The position numbers and the translations under genes were made by a program. Shown piece after piece: positions 18,586 to 27,326 of a stretch of 64,000 nucleotides of DNA. Under the pieces are notes generated by a model, which saw only the letters and a list, made by a program, of their open reading frames with translations, did no database searches and was not told where the DNA came from. Every line of letters starts with the position of its first letter. Position 1 is the stretch's first letter. Source of the DNA: Microbacterium sp. Marseille-Q6965 (GTDB taxonomy: Bacteria > Actinomycetota > Actinomycetes > Actinomycetales > Microbacteriaceae); the NCBI RefSeq assembly GCF_946151065.1, contig NZ_CAMGZA010000001.1, positions 558,001 through 622,000 on the forward strand, written 5' to 3'.

Positions 18586-19365
18586 ATGACGACCCCGGAG
18601 CCGCGCGGTCAGCACCTGCTCGTGCTGACGAAGATCACCGCCATCCTCGACGCCTTCGGTCTCGCCGAGCCGGAGCTCACGCTGGCGCAGATCCGCGAGC
18701 GGACGGGCCTTCCCGCCTCGACCGCTCAGCGGCTCGTGGCGAACCTCGTCGACCAGGGCTTCCTGGACCGCACGGCCGGCGGCTACCGCGTCGGCGTGCG
18801 CATGTCGTACTGGGCCGCTCCCGCGACGCAGGGCATCGACGCCATCGAGATCATGCGTCCCGTGCTCACCGAGATGCGCGACGAGATCGGCGAGACGGTC
18901 GGGGTGTTCCGCGAGTCGCAGGGTCACCGCGTGTGCGTGGCGCTCGCGGAGACCCGCGAGATCGTCCGGCGCGCGATGCGCGTCGGCCAGGTGATGCCGC
19001 TGCACGCCGGCTCGGCGGGGCGCGTGCTGCTGGCCTTCACGCCCGGCCTCGTGGACGAGGCGCTGCGGCGGGGACTCGAGCCGCTGACGAGCGACACCAT
19101 CACCGATCCCGACGAGCTCCTGCGGGTCGTGCGGGAGACGCTCGACCAGGGTTACGCCATGACGACGGGCGAGCGACAGTCCGGTTCCAGCGGGCTGTCG
19201 GCCCCCATCTTCACGGCGCAGGGCGACCTCTTCGGCGCCCTCACGATCATGGGTCCCACGGCCCGCATGGGCCGGGAGGTGCTGGAGGACTGGGTGCCCT
19301 ACCTGCTCGAGCACGCGGAGCGGCTCACCCGCACCATGGGAGGCCGCCACCCCGACGAGCGCTGA
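18586..19365 (+). CDS. IclR family transcriptional regulator
   Basis: A 259-residue regulator. Residues about 10-70 are the winged helix (TLAQIRERTGLPASTAQRLVANLVDQGFL), followed by the IclR effector-binding domain with the usual MPLHAGSAGRVLLAF and TGERQSGSSGLSAPIF motifs. ATG at 18586 follows CAGGAT by six bases without a ribosome binding site, suggesting leaderless translation. It is convergent with the lyase/CoA-transferase/permease operon, whose compounds are the likely effectors. A palindrome in that operon's promoter is a candidate binding site. Confidence 0.93.
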   Translation: MTTPEPRGQHLLVLTKITAILDAFGLAEPELTLAQIRERTGLPASTAQRLVANLVDQGFLDRTAGGYRVGVRMSYWAAPATQGIDAIEIMRPVLTEMRDEIGETVGVFRESQGHRVCVALAETREIVRRAMRVGQVMPLHAGSAGRVLLAFTPGLVDEALRRGLEPLTSDTITDPDELLRVVRETLDQGYAMTTGERQSGSSGLSAPIFTAQGDLFGALTIMGPTARMGREVLEDWVPYLLEHAERLTRTMGGRHPDER

Positions 19366-19372
19366 GGCGGCC

Positions 19373-20287
19373 TCAGTCGGGGATCACCCACTCGAACGCC
19401 TTCGCCGTCGACCGCGCACCGGCGGCCGAGCGCGACGTGCTGCGCTCCCCGAGCGCGCTGGTCACCCGCTCCCCCAGCGCGACGATGTCGCCGAAGCGCT
19501 CGGGGGTGAGCCAGTCGGGCTTCAGGGCGAACAGGATGTCCTCGGTCGAGGTGTTGCCGGCCGCGCCGGGGGCGAACGGGCAGCCGCCGAGCCCGCCGAG
19601 CGCGCCGTCGACCATCGTGGCTCCCGCGTCGATCGCCGCCAGCGTGTTCGCCACGCCCAGTCCCCACGTGTCGTGGCCGTGATACACGACCCCGTGCCCG
19701 GGGCGTGCGGCGGCGGCGGCCGCGACGAGCTCCGACACCGTGCGCGGATCGGCCTGACCCAGCGTGTCGCAGATCACCGTGTCGGTGCAGCGCTCGGCGC
19801 GCGGGTCACGCACGAGCGCCAGCGTGCGCTCGGGGTCCACCGCGCCCTCGAACGGGCAGGTGAACGACGTGGCGAGGCACAGCTGCAGCTCCGCCCCGGC
19901 GGCGCCGGCGATGTCCAGCGCCTCCGGCAGCGCCGCCATGGACTGCTCCGTGGTGCGCCCGACGTTCGCCGTGTTGTGCGCGTCCGAGACCGAGAGGCAG
20001 TACTGCATGCGGGTGACGCCCGCGTCCACCGCCCGCTGCACGTTACGTGGCGTGGCCACCCACACCCAACAGCGCTCCCGTTCCTCCGGCGTGAGCTGAG
20101 CGACCACCTCGAGGGTGTTCGCCAGGGGTGGGACGAGATCGGGACGCGCCATCGATCCGACCTCGATGTCGCTGATGCCGGCCGCGAAGAGCTCACGGAC
20201 GAGACGGACCTTCTCGTCCGTCGGCATCATGCCTCCCGTCAGCTGCAGGCCGTCGCGCAGCGTCACGTCCCGCAACCGCACGGTCAT
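19373..20287 (-). CDS. HMG-CoA-lyase-like enzyme
   Basis: A 304-residue TIM-barrel aldolase of the HMGL-like family. Expected reaction: cleavage of a 3-hydroxy-3-methylglutaryl-CoA-like thioester to acetyl-CoA and an oxoacid. Visible motifs are VTLRDGLQ at residues 8-15 (metal and substrate residues), HGHDTWGLG with the metal-binding histidines, and the lyase signature GLGGCPFAPGAAGN with the catalytic cysteine. ATG at 20287 overlaps the stop of the CoA-transferase gene as ATGA. The exact acyl-CoA cannot be proved from sequence; a citramalyl-CoA-type substrate is the alternative. Confidence 0.9.
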   Translation of the reverse strand: MTVRLRDVTLRDGLQLTGGMMPTDEKVRLVRELFAAGISDIEVGSMARPDLVPPLANTLEVVAQLTPEERERCWVWVATPRNVQRAVDAGVTRMQYCLSVSDAHNTANVGRTTEQSMAALPEALDIAGAAGAELQLCLATSFTCPFEGAVDPERTLALVRDPRAERCTDTVICDTLGQADPRTVSELVAAAAAARPGHGVVYHGHDTWGLGVANTLAAIDAGATMVDGALGGLGGCPFAPGAAGNTSTEDILFALKPDWLTPERFGDIVALGERVTSALGERSTSRSAAGARSTAKAFEWVIPD

Positions 20288-21501
20288 CGCGCCACCCCCG
20301 CCACGCGCTCGGCCTCTCGCTCCGACTCCAGCCACGCCAGCACCTCGTCCGTGTGCTCGCCGAGGTCCGGTCCCAGGTGAGCGATCTCCACCGGTCCGTC
20401 GCCGAGCACCGGCGTGACGCCGGGAAAGTCGACATCGGGGATCACCTCGTCGCCCGTGGAGACGTCGAACGACTGGAGCATGCGACGCGAGCGCAGTTGC
20501 TCGTCGGCGACGAGGTCCTCGGCGGTGTAGATCGGTCCGGCCGGCACGCCCGCCGCCTCGAGGACCTCGAGCGCCTGCGCGGCCGGACGCTGCGCGCACC
20601 ACCGTCCGATCGCGTCGTCGAGCTCGTCGCGCGCCTCCCAGCGCCCGGCGTTGCTGCGCAGGTCGGGTCGTTCGGCCAGGTCCTCGCGCCCGATGGCCCG
20701 CATGTACCGGGCGAAGATGCCGTCGCCGTTGCCGGCGATCACGACCGACTTGCCGTCGCCGCAGGTGTATGCGTTCGACGGGGCGATGCCCTGCATCCGG
20801 CCGCCCGTGCGCGTGCGCAGGTCGCCGAACGCCGAATAGTCGGGCACGAGCGATTCCATCACCGAGAACATCGCCTCGTTCAGCGCCACGTCGACGGTGC
20901 GCCTCGCGATGCCCCCGTCACGGCCGCGCTGGCGCGCGAAGAGCATCATGCACGCACCGAACGCCGCCTGCATTCCGGCGATGGAGTCGCCGATGGAGAC
21001 GCCCACGCGCACGGGCGGACGATCCGGGTCGCCCACGAGCTCGCGGAAGCCGCCGTACGCCTCGGCGACGGCGGCGAAGCCGGGGCGCGACGACATCGGG
21101 CCGGTCTGCCCGAACGCCGAGATCCGGACCAGGACGAGGTCGGGGTTCGCCTGCTCGAGCACGTCGGGCCCGATCCCCCACTTCTCGAGCGTCCCGGGCC
21201 GGAAGTTCTCGAGCACGATGTCGCTGCGGCGCACGAGTTCCAGCACGGCCTCGCGCCCGTCCTCGGAGCGCAGGTCGAGCACGACGGACTTCTTGTTGCG
21301 GTTGATCGTGCGGTACAGCATGGACGTCGTGCCGCGGTGGAGCCGCCAGTTGCGCAGCTCGTCGCCCGTGCCGGGGCGTTCGATCTTGATGACCTCCGCG
21401 CCGAAGTCGGCGAGCATGCGGCCCGCGGTGGGTGCGGCGATGTAGTTGCCGAGCTCGACGACGCGGACGCCGGCGAGAGGCAGGTCGGTGCGATCGGTCA
21501 T
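20284..21501 (-). CDS. CaiB/BaiF class III CoA transferase
   Basis: A 405-residue family III CoA transferase. Motifs include VRVVELGNYIAAPTAGRMLADFGAEVIKIERPG at the N-terminus, NRNKKSVVLDLRSEDGR, and an aspartate in the expected catalytic region (GVSIGDSIAGMQAA). The C-terminal half has GVPAGPIYTAEDLVADEQL, standard for the fold. It probably activates the imported dicarboxylate with CoA taken from succinyl-CoA or acetyl-CoA before cleavage by the downstream lyase. ATG at 21501 has AAGGA upstream; the gene sits 11 bases after the permease stop and overlaps the lyase start. Confidence 0.93.
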   Translation of the reverse strand: MTDRTDLPLAGVRVVELGNYIAAPTAGRMLADFGAEVIKIERPGTGDELRNWRLHRGTTSMLYRTINRNKKSVVLDLRSEDGREAVLELVRRSDIVLENFRPGTLEKWGIGPDVLEQANPDLVLVRISAFGQTGPMSSRPGFAAVAEAYGGFRELVGDPDRPPVRVGVSIGDSIAGMQAAFGACMMLFARQRGRDGGIARRTVDVALNEAMFSVMESLVPDYSAFGDLRTRTGGRMQGIAPSNAYTCGDGKSVVIAGNGDGIFARYMRAIGREDLAERPDLRSNAGRWEARDELDDAIGRWCAQRPAAQALEVLEAAGVPAGPIYTAEDLVADEQLRSRRMLQSFDVSTGDEVIPDVDFPGVTPVLGDGPVEIAHLGPDLGEHTDEVLAWLESEREAERVAGVAR

Positions 21502-21512
21502 GATCCGTCCTT

Positions 21513-22967
21513 CTAGATGAAGATGCCGAGGATGAGCGTGAAGACGAGGGCGTAGACGCTCGCGACGGAGACGCCGATGGAACACGTCTTGAACGTGCCG
21601 GCGGTCGTCTGGCCGAGCATCGACTGCAGCAGCCAGAACGTGTTCGACGTCACGTGCACGAGGAACAGCGACCCGGCCCCGGCCGCCAGCGCGATGAGCA
21701 CGGGGTTGAGGCCGATCTGGCCTGCGATCGGGGCGAGGATACCGGCGGCCGTGATGGCCGAGATCGAGACCGACCCGACCGCGACGTGCAGCACGGCCGC
21801 CACGGCCCACACCACGATGAGCGGCGCCACCGTCGAGGCGGTGAAGTACCGGCCGAGCAGGTCGCCCATGCCCGACGTGCCCACGATGGCGGCAAGCGAT
21901 CCCCCGGCGCCGGTGAGCAGCAGGATCTGGCCCGACTCACGGAAACCGGTGGCCAGCCCCTTCTCCACCCGCTCGCCGCCGACCGTGTAGCGGGCGACCA
22001 CGCTCGTGCCGAGCAGACCGATGAGCAGCGCGATCACCGGCGCGGAAAGGAACTCCACGACGGGGTGCACGACGCCGGCCATCTCGAGCAGGGCTCCGCC
22101 CGCGATGAGGACGAGCGACAACAGCATGGGCGCGAACAGGAGGACGAGCGGGGCCTCGCCGTCCCGCTGGCGCCGCACGCCGGCTCGCGGCAGCATGCCG
22201 ACCTTGGTGAGCTGGCTGACCCCGCCGGTGCTCGTGGCGATCGGGAGGGGGCGGCTGCCGTTGGCCGAGGCCGGCTCTGCGCCCGCCTCGGCGAGCGCCT
22301 CGTCCTGCCCGTCGTCGTCGCGGGGCTGCTCGTCCTTCTCGGGCTTCCAGAAGCCGCGGTCGAAGAGCACGTTCATCGTGAAGATGGCCGCGAGGATCGT
22401 CGGGACGATGACGAGCAGGCCGCACAGCAGCATGATGCCGAGCGGCACCTTGAGCAGCCCGGCGAGCGAGACGGCCGCCACGCCGGGCACCATGAGCACG
22501 ATGCCGCACTCCAGGCCGATGGCCATCGCGGCGGAGAGCTTGCCGACGCCGTTGCGGCCGAGACGCGGCGCGATGCGCTTGGCGAGGGGCGCGCTCATGA
22601 CGAGCAGCACGTCGAGGAAGATCGACTGCAGGGCGGTGCCGAGCGTGACGCCGAAGGCGTACGGCACGCCGCGCTTGCCGAACGCGCGGAACAGCACGGC
22701 CACGAGCCGCTGGATCGCGCCCATCTCGTTCAGCAGCGCGCCCATCAGCACGCCCCAGCCGATGAGCAGGCCGACCTCGAAGAGGATGTCGCCGAAGCCG
22801 TGCATGACGGTGTCGATGGTGTCGGTCACGCCCAGCCCCGACATCAGGCCGAGGCCCGCGGCGCCGAGTACGAGCGCGACCACGGGGTTCACGCGGAGTT
22901 TCACGATCAGGAGCACGACCGCGAGGATCGCGACGGCCGTCACGGTGAGGATCTGCCAATCAGCCAT
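21513..22967 (-). CDS. GntP family permease
   Basis: A 484-residue membrane protein with about 12-14 hydrophobic helices and the GntP layout: N-terminal VNPVVALVLGAAGLGLMSGL, a LIGWGVLMGALLNEMGAIQRL helix pair and the SVSISAITAAGILAPI segment. A hydrophilic cytoplasmic loop of about 60 residues (roughly 205-265) with many Asp/Glu splits the two halves. GntP proteins import gluconate-like hydroxy acids with protons; here the neighbours suggest a hydroxy-dicarboxylate. First gene of the operon; ATG at 22967 with AAGGA upstream. Confidence 0.88.
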   Translation of the reverse strand: MADWQILTVTAVAILAVVLLIVKLRVNPVVALVLGAAGLGLMSGLGVTDTIDTVMHGFGDILFEVGLLIGWGVLMGALLNEMGAIQRLVAVLFRAFGKRGVPYAFGVTLGTALQSIFLDVLLVMSAPLAKRIAPRLGRNGVGKLSAAMAIGLECGIVLMVPGVAAVSLAGLLKVPLGIMLLCGLLVIVPTILAAIFTMNVLFDRGFWKPEKDEQPRDDDGQDEALAEAGAEPASANGSRPLPIATSTGGVSQLTKVGMLPRAGVRRQRDGEAPLVLLFAPMLLSLVLIAGGALLEMAGVVHPVVEFLSAPVIALLIGLLGTSVVARYTVGGERVEKGLATGFRESGQILLLTGAGGSLAAIVGTSGMGDLLGRYFTASTVAPLIVVWAVAAVLHVAVGSVSISAITAAGILAPIAGQIGLNPVLIALAAGAGSLFLVHVTSNTFWLLQSMLGQTTAGTFKTCSIGVSVASVYALVFTLILGIFI

Positions 22968-23003
22968 GTCTCTCGTCCTTGAGATGAGGGTGCGTTTCGC
23001 CCC

Positions 23004-23031
23004 ATCCTACATACCGGGTTGGCACCCGCAA
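23004..23031 (-). promoter_or_regulatory. promoter and operator-like palindrome of the GntP/CoA-transferase/lyase operon
   Basis: On the minus strand TTGCGG (23031-23026) and TAGGAT (23009-23004) are separated by 16 bases. The palindrome CGGGT-TGGC-ACCCG (23015-23028) lies in the spacer and touches the -35 box, a place where a bound regulator would block polymerase. A second CGGGT half-site follows at 23034-23038. The IclR protein at 18586 is the natural candidate. Confidence 0.5.
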
Positions 23032-23161
23032 TACGGGTCGTTCTTGTCACAGAAGGTCACAGCGGTCCGGCCCACGCGGTGCATCCGTGAGAATGGAGGA
23101 CGGACGACACCACGGCGGTGCGGGGACGCCGCCGGCGTCGTCGCGCCGCCTGAACAGGCAC

Positions 23162-24133
23162 ATGATCACCATCTCCCACCTCGTCAAGAGCTACGGCCCC
23201 ACGCGCGCGCTCGATGACGTCTCGCTGACCGTCGAGCGCGGCGAGATCTTCGGCGTGGTCGGCACCTCCGGCGCCGGCAAGTCCACGCTCATCCGCGCCG
23301 TGAACGGCCTCGAGAGGCCCGATTCGGGTACGGTTCAGGTCGACGGCACCCCCATCACCGGCCTCAGCGGCGCCTCCCTGCGCGCGGCGCGGCACGGGAT
23401 CGGCATGATCTTCCAGCACTTCAACCTGCTCTCGCGCCGCACGGTGGCCGGCAACGTCTCGCTCGCGCTCGAGGCGCAGGGGCTGGGCCGGGCCGCGCGC
23501 CGGGCGCGCGTCGCCGAGATCCTCGATCTCGTGGGCCTGGCCGACCGCGCCGGCCACTACCCGGCGCAGCTGTCGGGCGGTCAGAAGCAGCGCGTGGGCA
23601 TCGCGCGCGCACTGGCGACGAACCCGAAGGTGCTGCTCAGCGATGAGGCCACCAGCGCGCTCGACCCCGAGACCACCGCGAGCATCCTCGCCCTGCTGCA
23701 GCGACTCAACCGCGAGCTGGGGCTGACGATCCTGCTCATCACGCACGAGATGGACGTCGTGAAGCAGATCTGCACGTCGGCGGCTCTCATGCAGCGCGGC
23801 CGCATCGTCGAGTCCGGCCAGCTGCGAGAGCTCCTGCGCACGCCCGGGTCGGTCATCGCGCGGCAGCTGTTCCCGCTCGGAGAGGCCCCCGTCACGCCCG
23901 GTTCGACGGTGCTGGACCTGACCTTCACCGAGCTCACCGCCCATGATCCGGTGATCGCGCGGCTCGCACGCGAACAGGGACTGGACATCGGTCTGCTGGG
24001 CGCGGCGATCGAGACGATCGGCGGCGTGCAGTCGGGGCGCACCCGCCTCGAGCTGCCCCAGGGCGCCGACGTGGCACGGGCGATCGCCTTGCTGCGCGAC
24101 CAGGGCATCGTCGTCGAGGAGGTCGCCGCGTGA
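23162..24133 (+). CDS. metN: methionine ABC transporter ATPase
   Basis: A 323-residue ATPase. Walker A is GTSGAGKST (residues about 36-44), signature [14 protein letters not shown], Walker [13 protein letters not shown]. The C-terminal 90 residues are the NIL (ACT-like) domain that binds methionine and inhibits transport in MetN of E. coli. ATG at 23162 has a weak AGG site. The gene overlaps metI as GTGA, and metQ follows. No S-box riboswitch is visible in the 195 bases upstream, so methionine control must come from elsewhere. Confidence 0.96.
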   Translation: MITISHLVKSYGPTRALDDVSLTVERGEIFGVVGTSGAGKSTLIRAVNGLERPDSGTVQVDGTPITGLSGASLRAARHGIGMIFQHFNLLSRRTVAGNVSLALEAQGLGRAARRARVAEILDLVGLADRAGHYPAQLSGGQKQRVGIARALATNPKVLLSDEATSALDPETTASILALLQRLNRELGLTILLITHEMDVVKQICTSAALMQRGRIVESGQLRELLRTPGSVIARQLFPLGEAPVTPGSTVLDLTFTELTAHDPVIARLAREQGLDIGLLGAAIETIGGVQSGRTRLELPQGADVARAIALLRDQGIVVEEVAA

Positions 24134-24873
24134 TCGATGTGACATCGCCGGACTTCTGGCCCACGCTGTTCGCCAACCTCTGGAAGGCGACGCTCGAGAC
24201 GCTCTACATGGTCGGCGCGACGATGGTGGTCACCTTCGTGCTCGGTCTCGTGCTGGGAGTGCTTCTCGTGACCACCGATCGTGGCGGCGTGCTCGAGCGG
24301 CCCTTCGGCAGCCGCGCACTCGGCCGGACCATCAACCTCGTGCTCTCGGTCGTCGTGAACATCACGCGCTCGATCCCGTTCCTCATCCTGATGATCGCGC
24401 TGATTCCGTTCACGTTCCTGCTGCTGGGGACGTCTTTCGGCTCGACGGCGGCCATCGTGCCGCTGTCGATCTCCGCCATCCCGTTCTTCGCGCGGCTGGC
24501 CGAGATCGCGCTGCGCGAGGTGCCGGATGGCCGCATCGAGGCGGCCGAGGCGCTGGGCTGCACCCGCTGGCAGATCCTGACCAAGGTGCTCGTTCCCGAG
24601 TCGCTGCCGGCGATGATCCGCGGCTTCGCCACGACCGTCGTCTCGATCATCAACTTCTCGGCGATCGCCGGCACCATCGGCGCCGGCGGGCTCGGCGACC
24701 TCGCCGTGCGCTACGGCCACCAGCGCTACAGCACCGAGTACATCATCTGCGTCGTCATCGTGCTCGTCGTGCTCGTGCAGGGGCTGCAGACGCTCGGCGA
24801 GTGGCTCGCCAAGCGCCTCGACCACGAGCGCTCCGCCGGTCGCGCCGCCGTCGCGGCGCAGGCCGCGTCCTGA
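24130..24873 (+). CDS. metI: methionine ABC transporter permease
   Basis: A 247-residue permease with the BPD_transp_1 domain, five to six helices and the coupling motif [24 protein letters not shown]. The conserved helix [27 protein letters not shown] is typical of MetI. GTG at 24130 overlaps the metN stop, so both are translated together. It forms the membrane channel of the D-/L-methionine importer with MetN and MetQ. Confidence 0.96.
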   Translation: MIDVTSPDFWPTLFANLWKATLETLYMVGATMVVTFVLGLVLGVLLVTTDRGGVLERPFGSRALGRTINLVLSVVVNITRSIPFLILMIALIPFTFLLLGTSFGSTAAIVPLSISAIPFFARLAEIALREVPDGRIEAAEALGCTRWQILTKVLVPESLPAMIRGFATTVVSIINFSAIAGTIGAGGLGDLAVRYGHQRYSTEYIICVVIVLVVLVQGLQTLGEWLAKRLDHERSAGRAAVAAQAAS

Positions 24874-24905
24874 TCCTCCGTTCCCGCCCACCGAAAGGCA
24901 CCACC

Positions 24906-25718
24906 ATGTCCCGATTCATCCGTTCCGCGGGCGCCGTCGCCGGCGTCGCCGCACTCGCCCTGGGCCTGACGGCCTGCGGCGGATCCTCCGAGGCCGAGGG
25001 AGAGGGCCTCGGCAGCATCTCGGTCGGCGCGACCGCCGTGCCTGCCGGCGAGCTGCTGCAGTTCGTCGCCGACGAGCTGGCTCCCGCCGAGGGCCTCACG
25101 ATCGAGATCCAGGAGTACAGCGACTACAACACGCCGAACCCGGCGCTGTCGCAGGGCGCGAACGATGCCAACCTGTTCCAGCACGGGCCGTTCCTCGACC
25201 TCTACAACGAGGACGCCGGTGACGACCTCGTCAACGTCGGTCCCGTCTACCTGCCGCCGCTGGCGCTGTACTCGGAGACCTTCGAGTCGCTCGAGGACCT
25301 TCCCGAAGGGGCCACGATCGCGCTGCCGAATGACGCGTCGAACGAGTCGCGCGCGCTCCTGCTGCTCGCCTCGGCCGGCCTGATCGAGACCACCGATGCG
25401 CCGACGACGATCAGCGACATCACGGCGAACCCGAAGGGCTTCGAGTTCAGCGAGATCGACGCCGCCACCCTGCCCGCCGCGCTGCAGCAGATGGACGCTG
25501 CGGTGGTCAACTTCAACTTCGCCTCGGCAGCCGGCATCTCCAGCGACCTGCAGCTGCTGAGCGAGGGCCAGGACAGCGCGTACTTCAACATCCTCGCCAC
25601 CCGCCCGGAGCTGCAGGACGACCCGCGGGTCGAGAAGCTCTACGAGCTGCTCACCTCGGACGAGACGAAGGAGTGGATCGAGGAGACCTACGACGGTCTC
25701 GTCATCCCGGCGGAGTGA
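24906..25718 (+). CDS. metQ: methionine-binding lipoprotein
   Basis: A 270-residue lipoprotein of the NlpA/MetQ family. The signal peptide has the lipobox LTAC with the lipidated cysteine at residue 23, followed by a Gly/Ser/Glu linker and the NlpA domain (ISVGATAVPAGELLQFVADEL to the C-terminus). FEFSEIDAATLPAAL and the AAVVNFNFA segment match positions that line the methionine pocket in homologues. It delivers methionine to MetNI. ATG at 24906 follows metI by 32 bases with GAAAGG in front. Confidence 0.95.
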   Translation: MSRFIRSAGAVAGVAALALGLTACGGSSEAEGEGLGSISVGATAVPAGELLQFVADELAPAEGLTIEIQEYSDYNTPNPALSQGANDANLFQHGPFLDLYNEDAGDDLVNVGPVYLPPLALYSETFESLEDLPEGATIALPNDASNESRALLLLASAGLIETTDAPTTISDITANPKGFEFSEIDAATLPAALQQMDAAVVNFNFASAAGISSDLQLLSEGQDSAYFNILATRPELQDDPRVEKLYELLTSDETKEWIEETYDGLVIPAE

Positions 25719-25743
25719 TCCCGGGCCGTCCGGTCCGATTCGC

Positions 25744-25786
25744 CGACGCGGATACCCTCGTATCGTGAGTGAGGGTATCCGCGTCG
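25744..25786. promoter_or_regulatory. 16-bp perfect inverted repeat around the start of the NrtR-like gene
   Basis: Arms CGACGCGGATACCCTC (25744-25759) and its exact reverse complement (25771-25786) flank 11 bases that contain the GTG start at 25765. A smaller inverted pair GATAC/GTATC (25751-25755, 25760-25764) is nested in it. The left arm includes TACCCT (25753-25758), six bases before the GTG, which fits a -10 box of a leaderless mRNA. It could be an autoregulatory operator or an mRNA hairpin that hides the start. The repeat is certain; function is inferred. Confidence 0.6.
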
Positions 25787-26442
25787 CCGTCTCGACCGTG
25801 ATCTTCTCGCTGCGGTCGCGTCCCGACGCCCCCGATGCGCTCATGCTGCCGCTCGTGCGGCGCACGCGCGGCCCGTTCCTCAACCACTGGGCGGTTCCGG
25901 GCGGCTGGCTGCGCGAGGACGAGGGCCTCGACGACGCCGCCGCGCGCACGCTCGACGAGACCACCGGCCTCAGCGCGAGCTACCTCGAGCAGCTGTACGC
26001 GTTCGGCGAGGTCGACCGCTCCCCCACGCGCGTCGTCTCGATCGCGTACTGGGCCCTGCTGCGCCAGGACCTCGTGGATGCCCAGCTGTCCACGCGCCCG
26101 GCGCCCGAGAACGTCGCCTGGTTCGATGTGGACGACCTCCCGACGCTCGCGTTCGACCACGACCGGATCATCGCCTACGCCCTCTGGCGGCTGCGCAACA
26201 AGGTGGCGTACAGCCGCATCGCGGCGGGTCTGCTGCCCGACGAGTTCACGCTGAGCGAGCTGCGCGAGGTGTACGAGGCCGTGCTGGGGCGCCGGCTCGA
26301 CCCGTCCAACTTCCGCCGCCTCATCGAGGGCTCGGAGGCGCTCGTGCCCACCGAGTCGTTCCGGACCGGCAAGCACCGCCCCGCACGCCTGTTCCGCTAC
26401 AACGCCGAGGTGGCACTGGCCGAGACCGGTCCCCCGACGTGA
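25765..26442 (+). CDS. NrtR-like regulator (inactive Nudix domain plus winged helix)
   Basis: A 225-residue protein of two parts. Residues 1-145 are a Nudix domain, but the catalytic box reads GWLREDEGLDDAAARTLDETTGL: two glutamates of the REx2EE core are replaced by threonine, so hydrolysis is unlikely. Residues 150-220 form the winged helix seen in NrtR regulators (FTLSELREVYEAVLGRRLDPSNFRR and KHRPARLFRYN). NrtR proteins sense ADP-ribose-type ligands and control NAD or sugar genes. No NAD gene is adjacent; its own start lies in a large inverted repeat. GTGA overlap with the glycosyltransferase. Confidence 0.88.
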   Translation: MSEGIRVAVSTVIFSLRSRPDAPDALMLPLVRRTRGPFLNHWAVPGGWLREDEGLDDAAARTLDETTGLSASYLEQLYAFGEVDRSPTRVVSIAYWALLRQDLVDAQLSTRPAPENVAWFDVDDLPTLAFDHDRIIAYALWRLRNKVAYSRIAAGLLPDEFTLSELREVYEAVLGRRLDPSNFRRLIEGSEALVPTESFRTGKHRPARLFRYNAEVALAETGPPT

Positions 26443-27326
26443 GCCCGGTCGTCACCGTCATCGTGGCGGGCTGGAACGTCGCCCGGTACGCGGAGGAGGC
26501 GCTGACGTCGCTGCACGCCCAGACGCGCGAGGACTGGCGGGCGATCCTCGTCGACGACGGTTCGGACGACGGCACGGGCACCGTCTTCGACCGCTTCGCG
26601 GCGTGGGATACGCGCTTCACGGCCGTGCACCACACCTCGCGGCGCGGCTTGGGCGCGGCGCGCAACAGCGGCCTGGAACTCGTCGACACCCCGTACGTGG
26701 GCTTTCTGGACGCCGACGACGTCATGGAGCCCCGCGCCCTGGCCCTGCTGGTGGGATCGCTGGAGAACAGCGGCAGCGACCTCGCGGTGGGCGCCTACCG
26801 ACGGCTGCGGCCAGGCACCGAGGGCTACCTCCTCGGCGACGTACAGCCCTGGGTCGCCGCGTCGACGGCCCCGTCGCGCCGCCGCGTCACGCTCGAGCAG
26901 CATCCGGAGGTGGTCAACAACATCGTCGCGTGGTCGAAGGTGTCTCGATCGCAGATGTGGGGCGACGTGCGGTTCCCCGCGGGCCTGTACGAAGACCAGC
27001 TGATTGCCCAGGAGTTGTACACGAGCGCGCGGTGGATCGACACCGTCGCGGATCCCGTCGTCCAGTGGCGCGTGCGTGCCGACGGATCGTCGATCACGCA
27101 GGGCGAGGCACGCATCGACGTTCTGCGCGCCGTCCTGGCCGCGATGCGGACCGGGCTCGAGGTGCTTCGCCGTCGCGGCCCGCAGGCGGCCGTGCTCGCG
27201 CGTGCCCGCACGATCCTCACCATGGATGTGCCCCGCCTCGGCGGGCATGCGCTCGACCATCCCGACCCCGCGTACGCGGCCGAGCTGGAGGACTTCCGCC
27301 GCGAGGTGGCCTTGCTGCTGCCCTGA
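26439..27326 (+). CDS. family 2 glycosyltransferase
   Basis: A 295-residue GT-A fold enzyme without membrane helices. It starts VVTVIVAGWNVARYAEEALTSL, has VDDGSDDGT and the nucleotide-sugar/metal motif FLDADD (residues about 90-95), followed by a variable acceptor region. Donor and acceptor are unknown. GTG at 26439 overlaps the NrtR-like gene, an unusual partner for a glycosyltransferase; co-expression is therefore likely. It ends one base before the convergent ABC exporter gene. Confidence 0.88.
   Translation: MSPVVTVIVAGWNVARYAEEALTSLHAQTREDWRAILVDDGSDDGTGTVFDRFAAWDTRFTAVHHTSRRGLGAARNSGLELVDTPYVGFLDADDVMEPRALALLVGSLENSGSDLAVGAYRRLRPGTEGYLLGDVQPWVAASTAPSRRRVTLEQHPEVVNNIVAWSKVSRSQMWGDVRFPAGLYEDQLIAQELYTSARWIDTVADPVVQWRVRADGSSITQGEARIDVLRAVLAAMRTGLEVLRRRGPQAAVLARARTILTMDVPRLGGHALDHPDPAYAAELEDFRREVALLLP

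Noticed and set aside
22985-23161. SAM riboswitch before metN
   Set aside because: I looked for the S-box core and SAM-II/IV-like cores and saw none; only a short GC-rich hairpin is present.
25744-25786. Inverted repeat as the metQ terminator
   Set aside because: The repeat extends into the next gene's coding sequence and has no T-run; an operator or leader role fits better, although some termination cannot be excluded.
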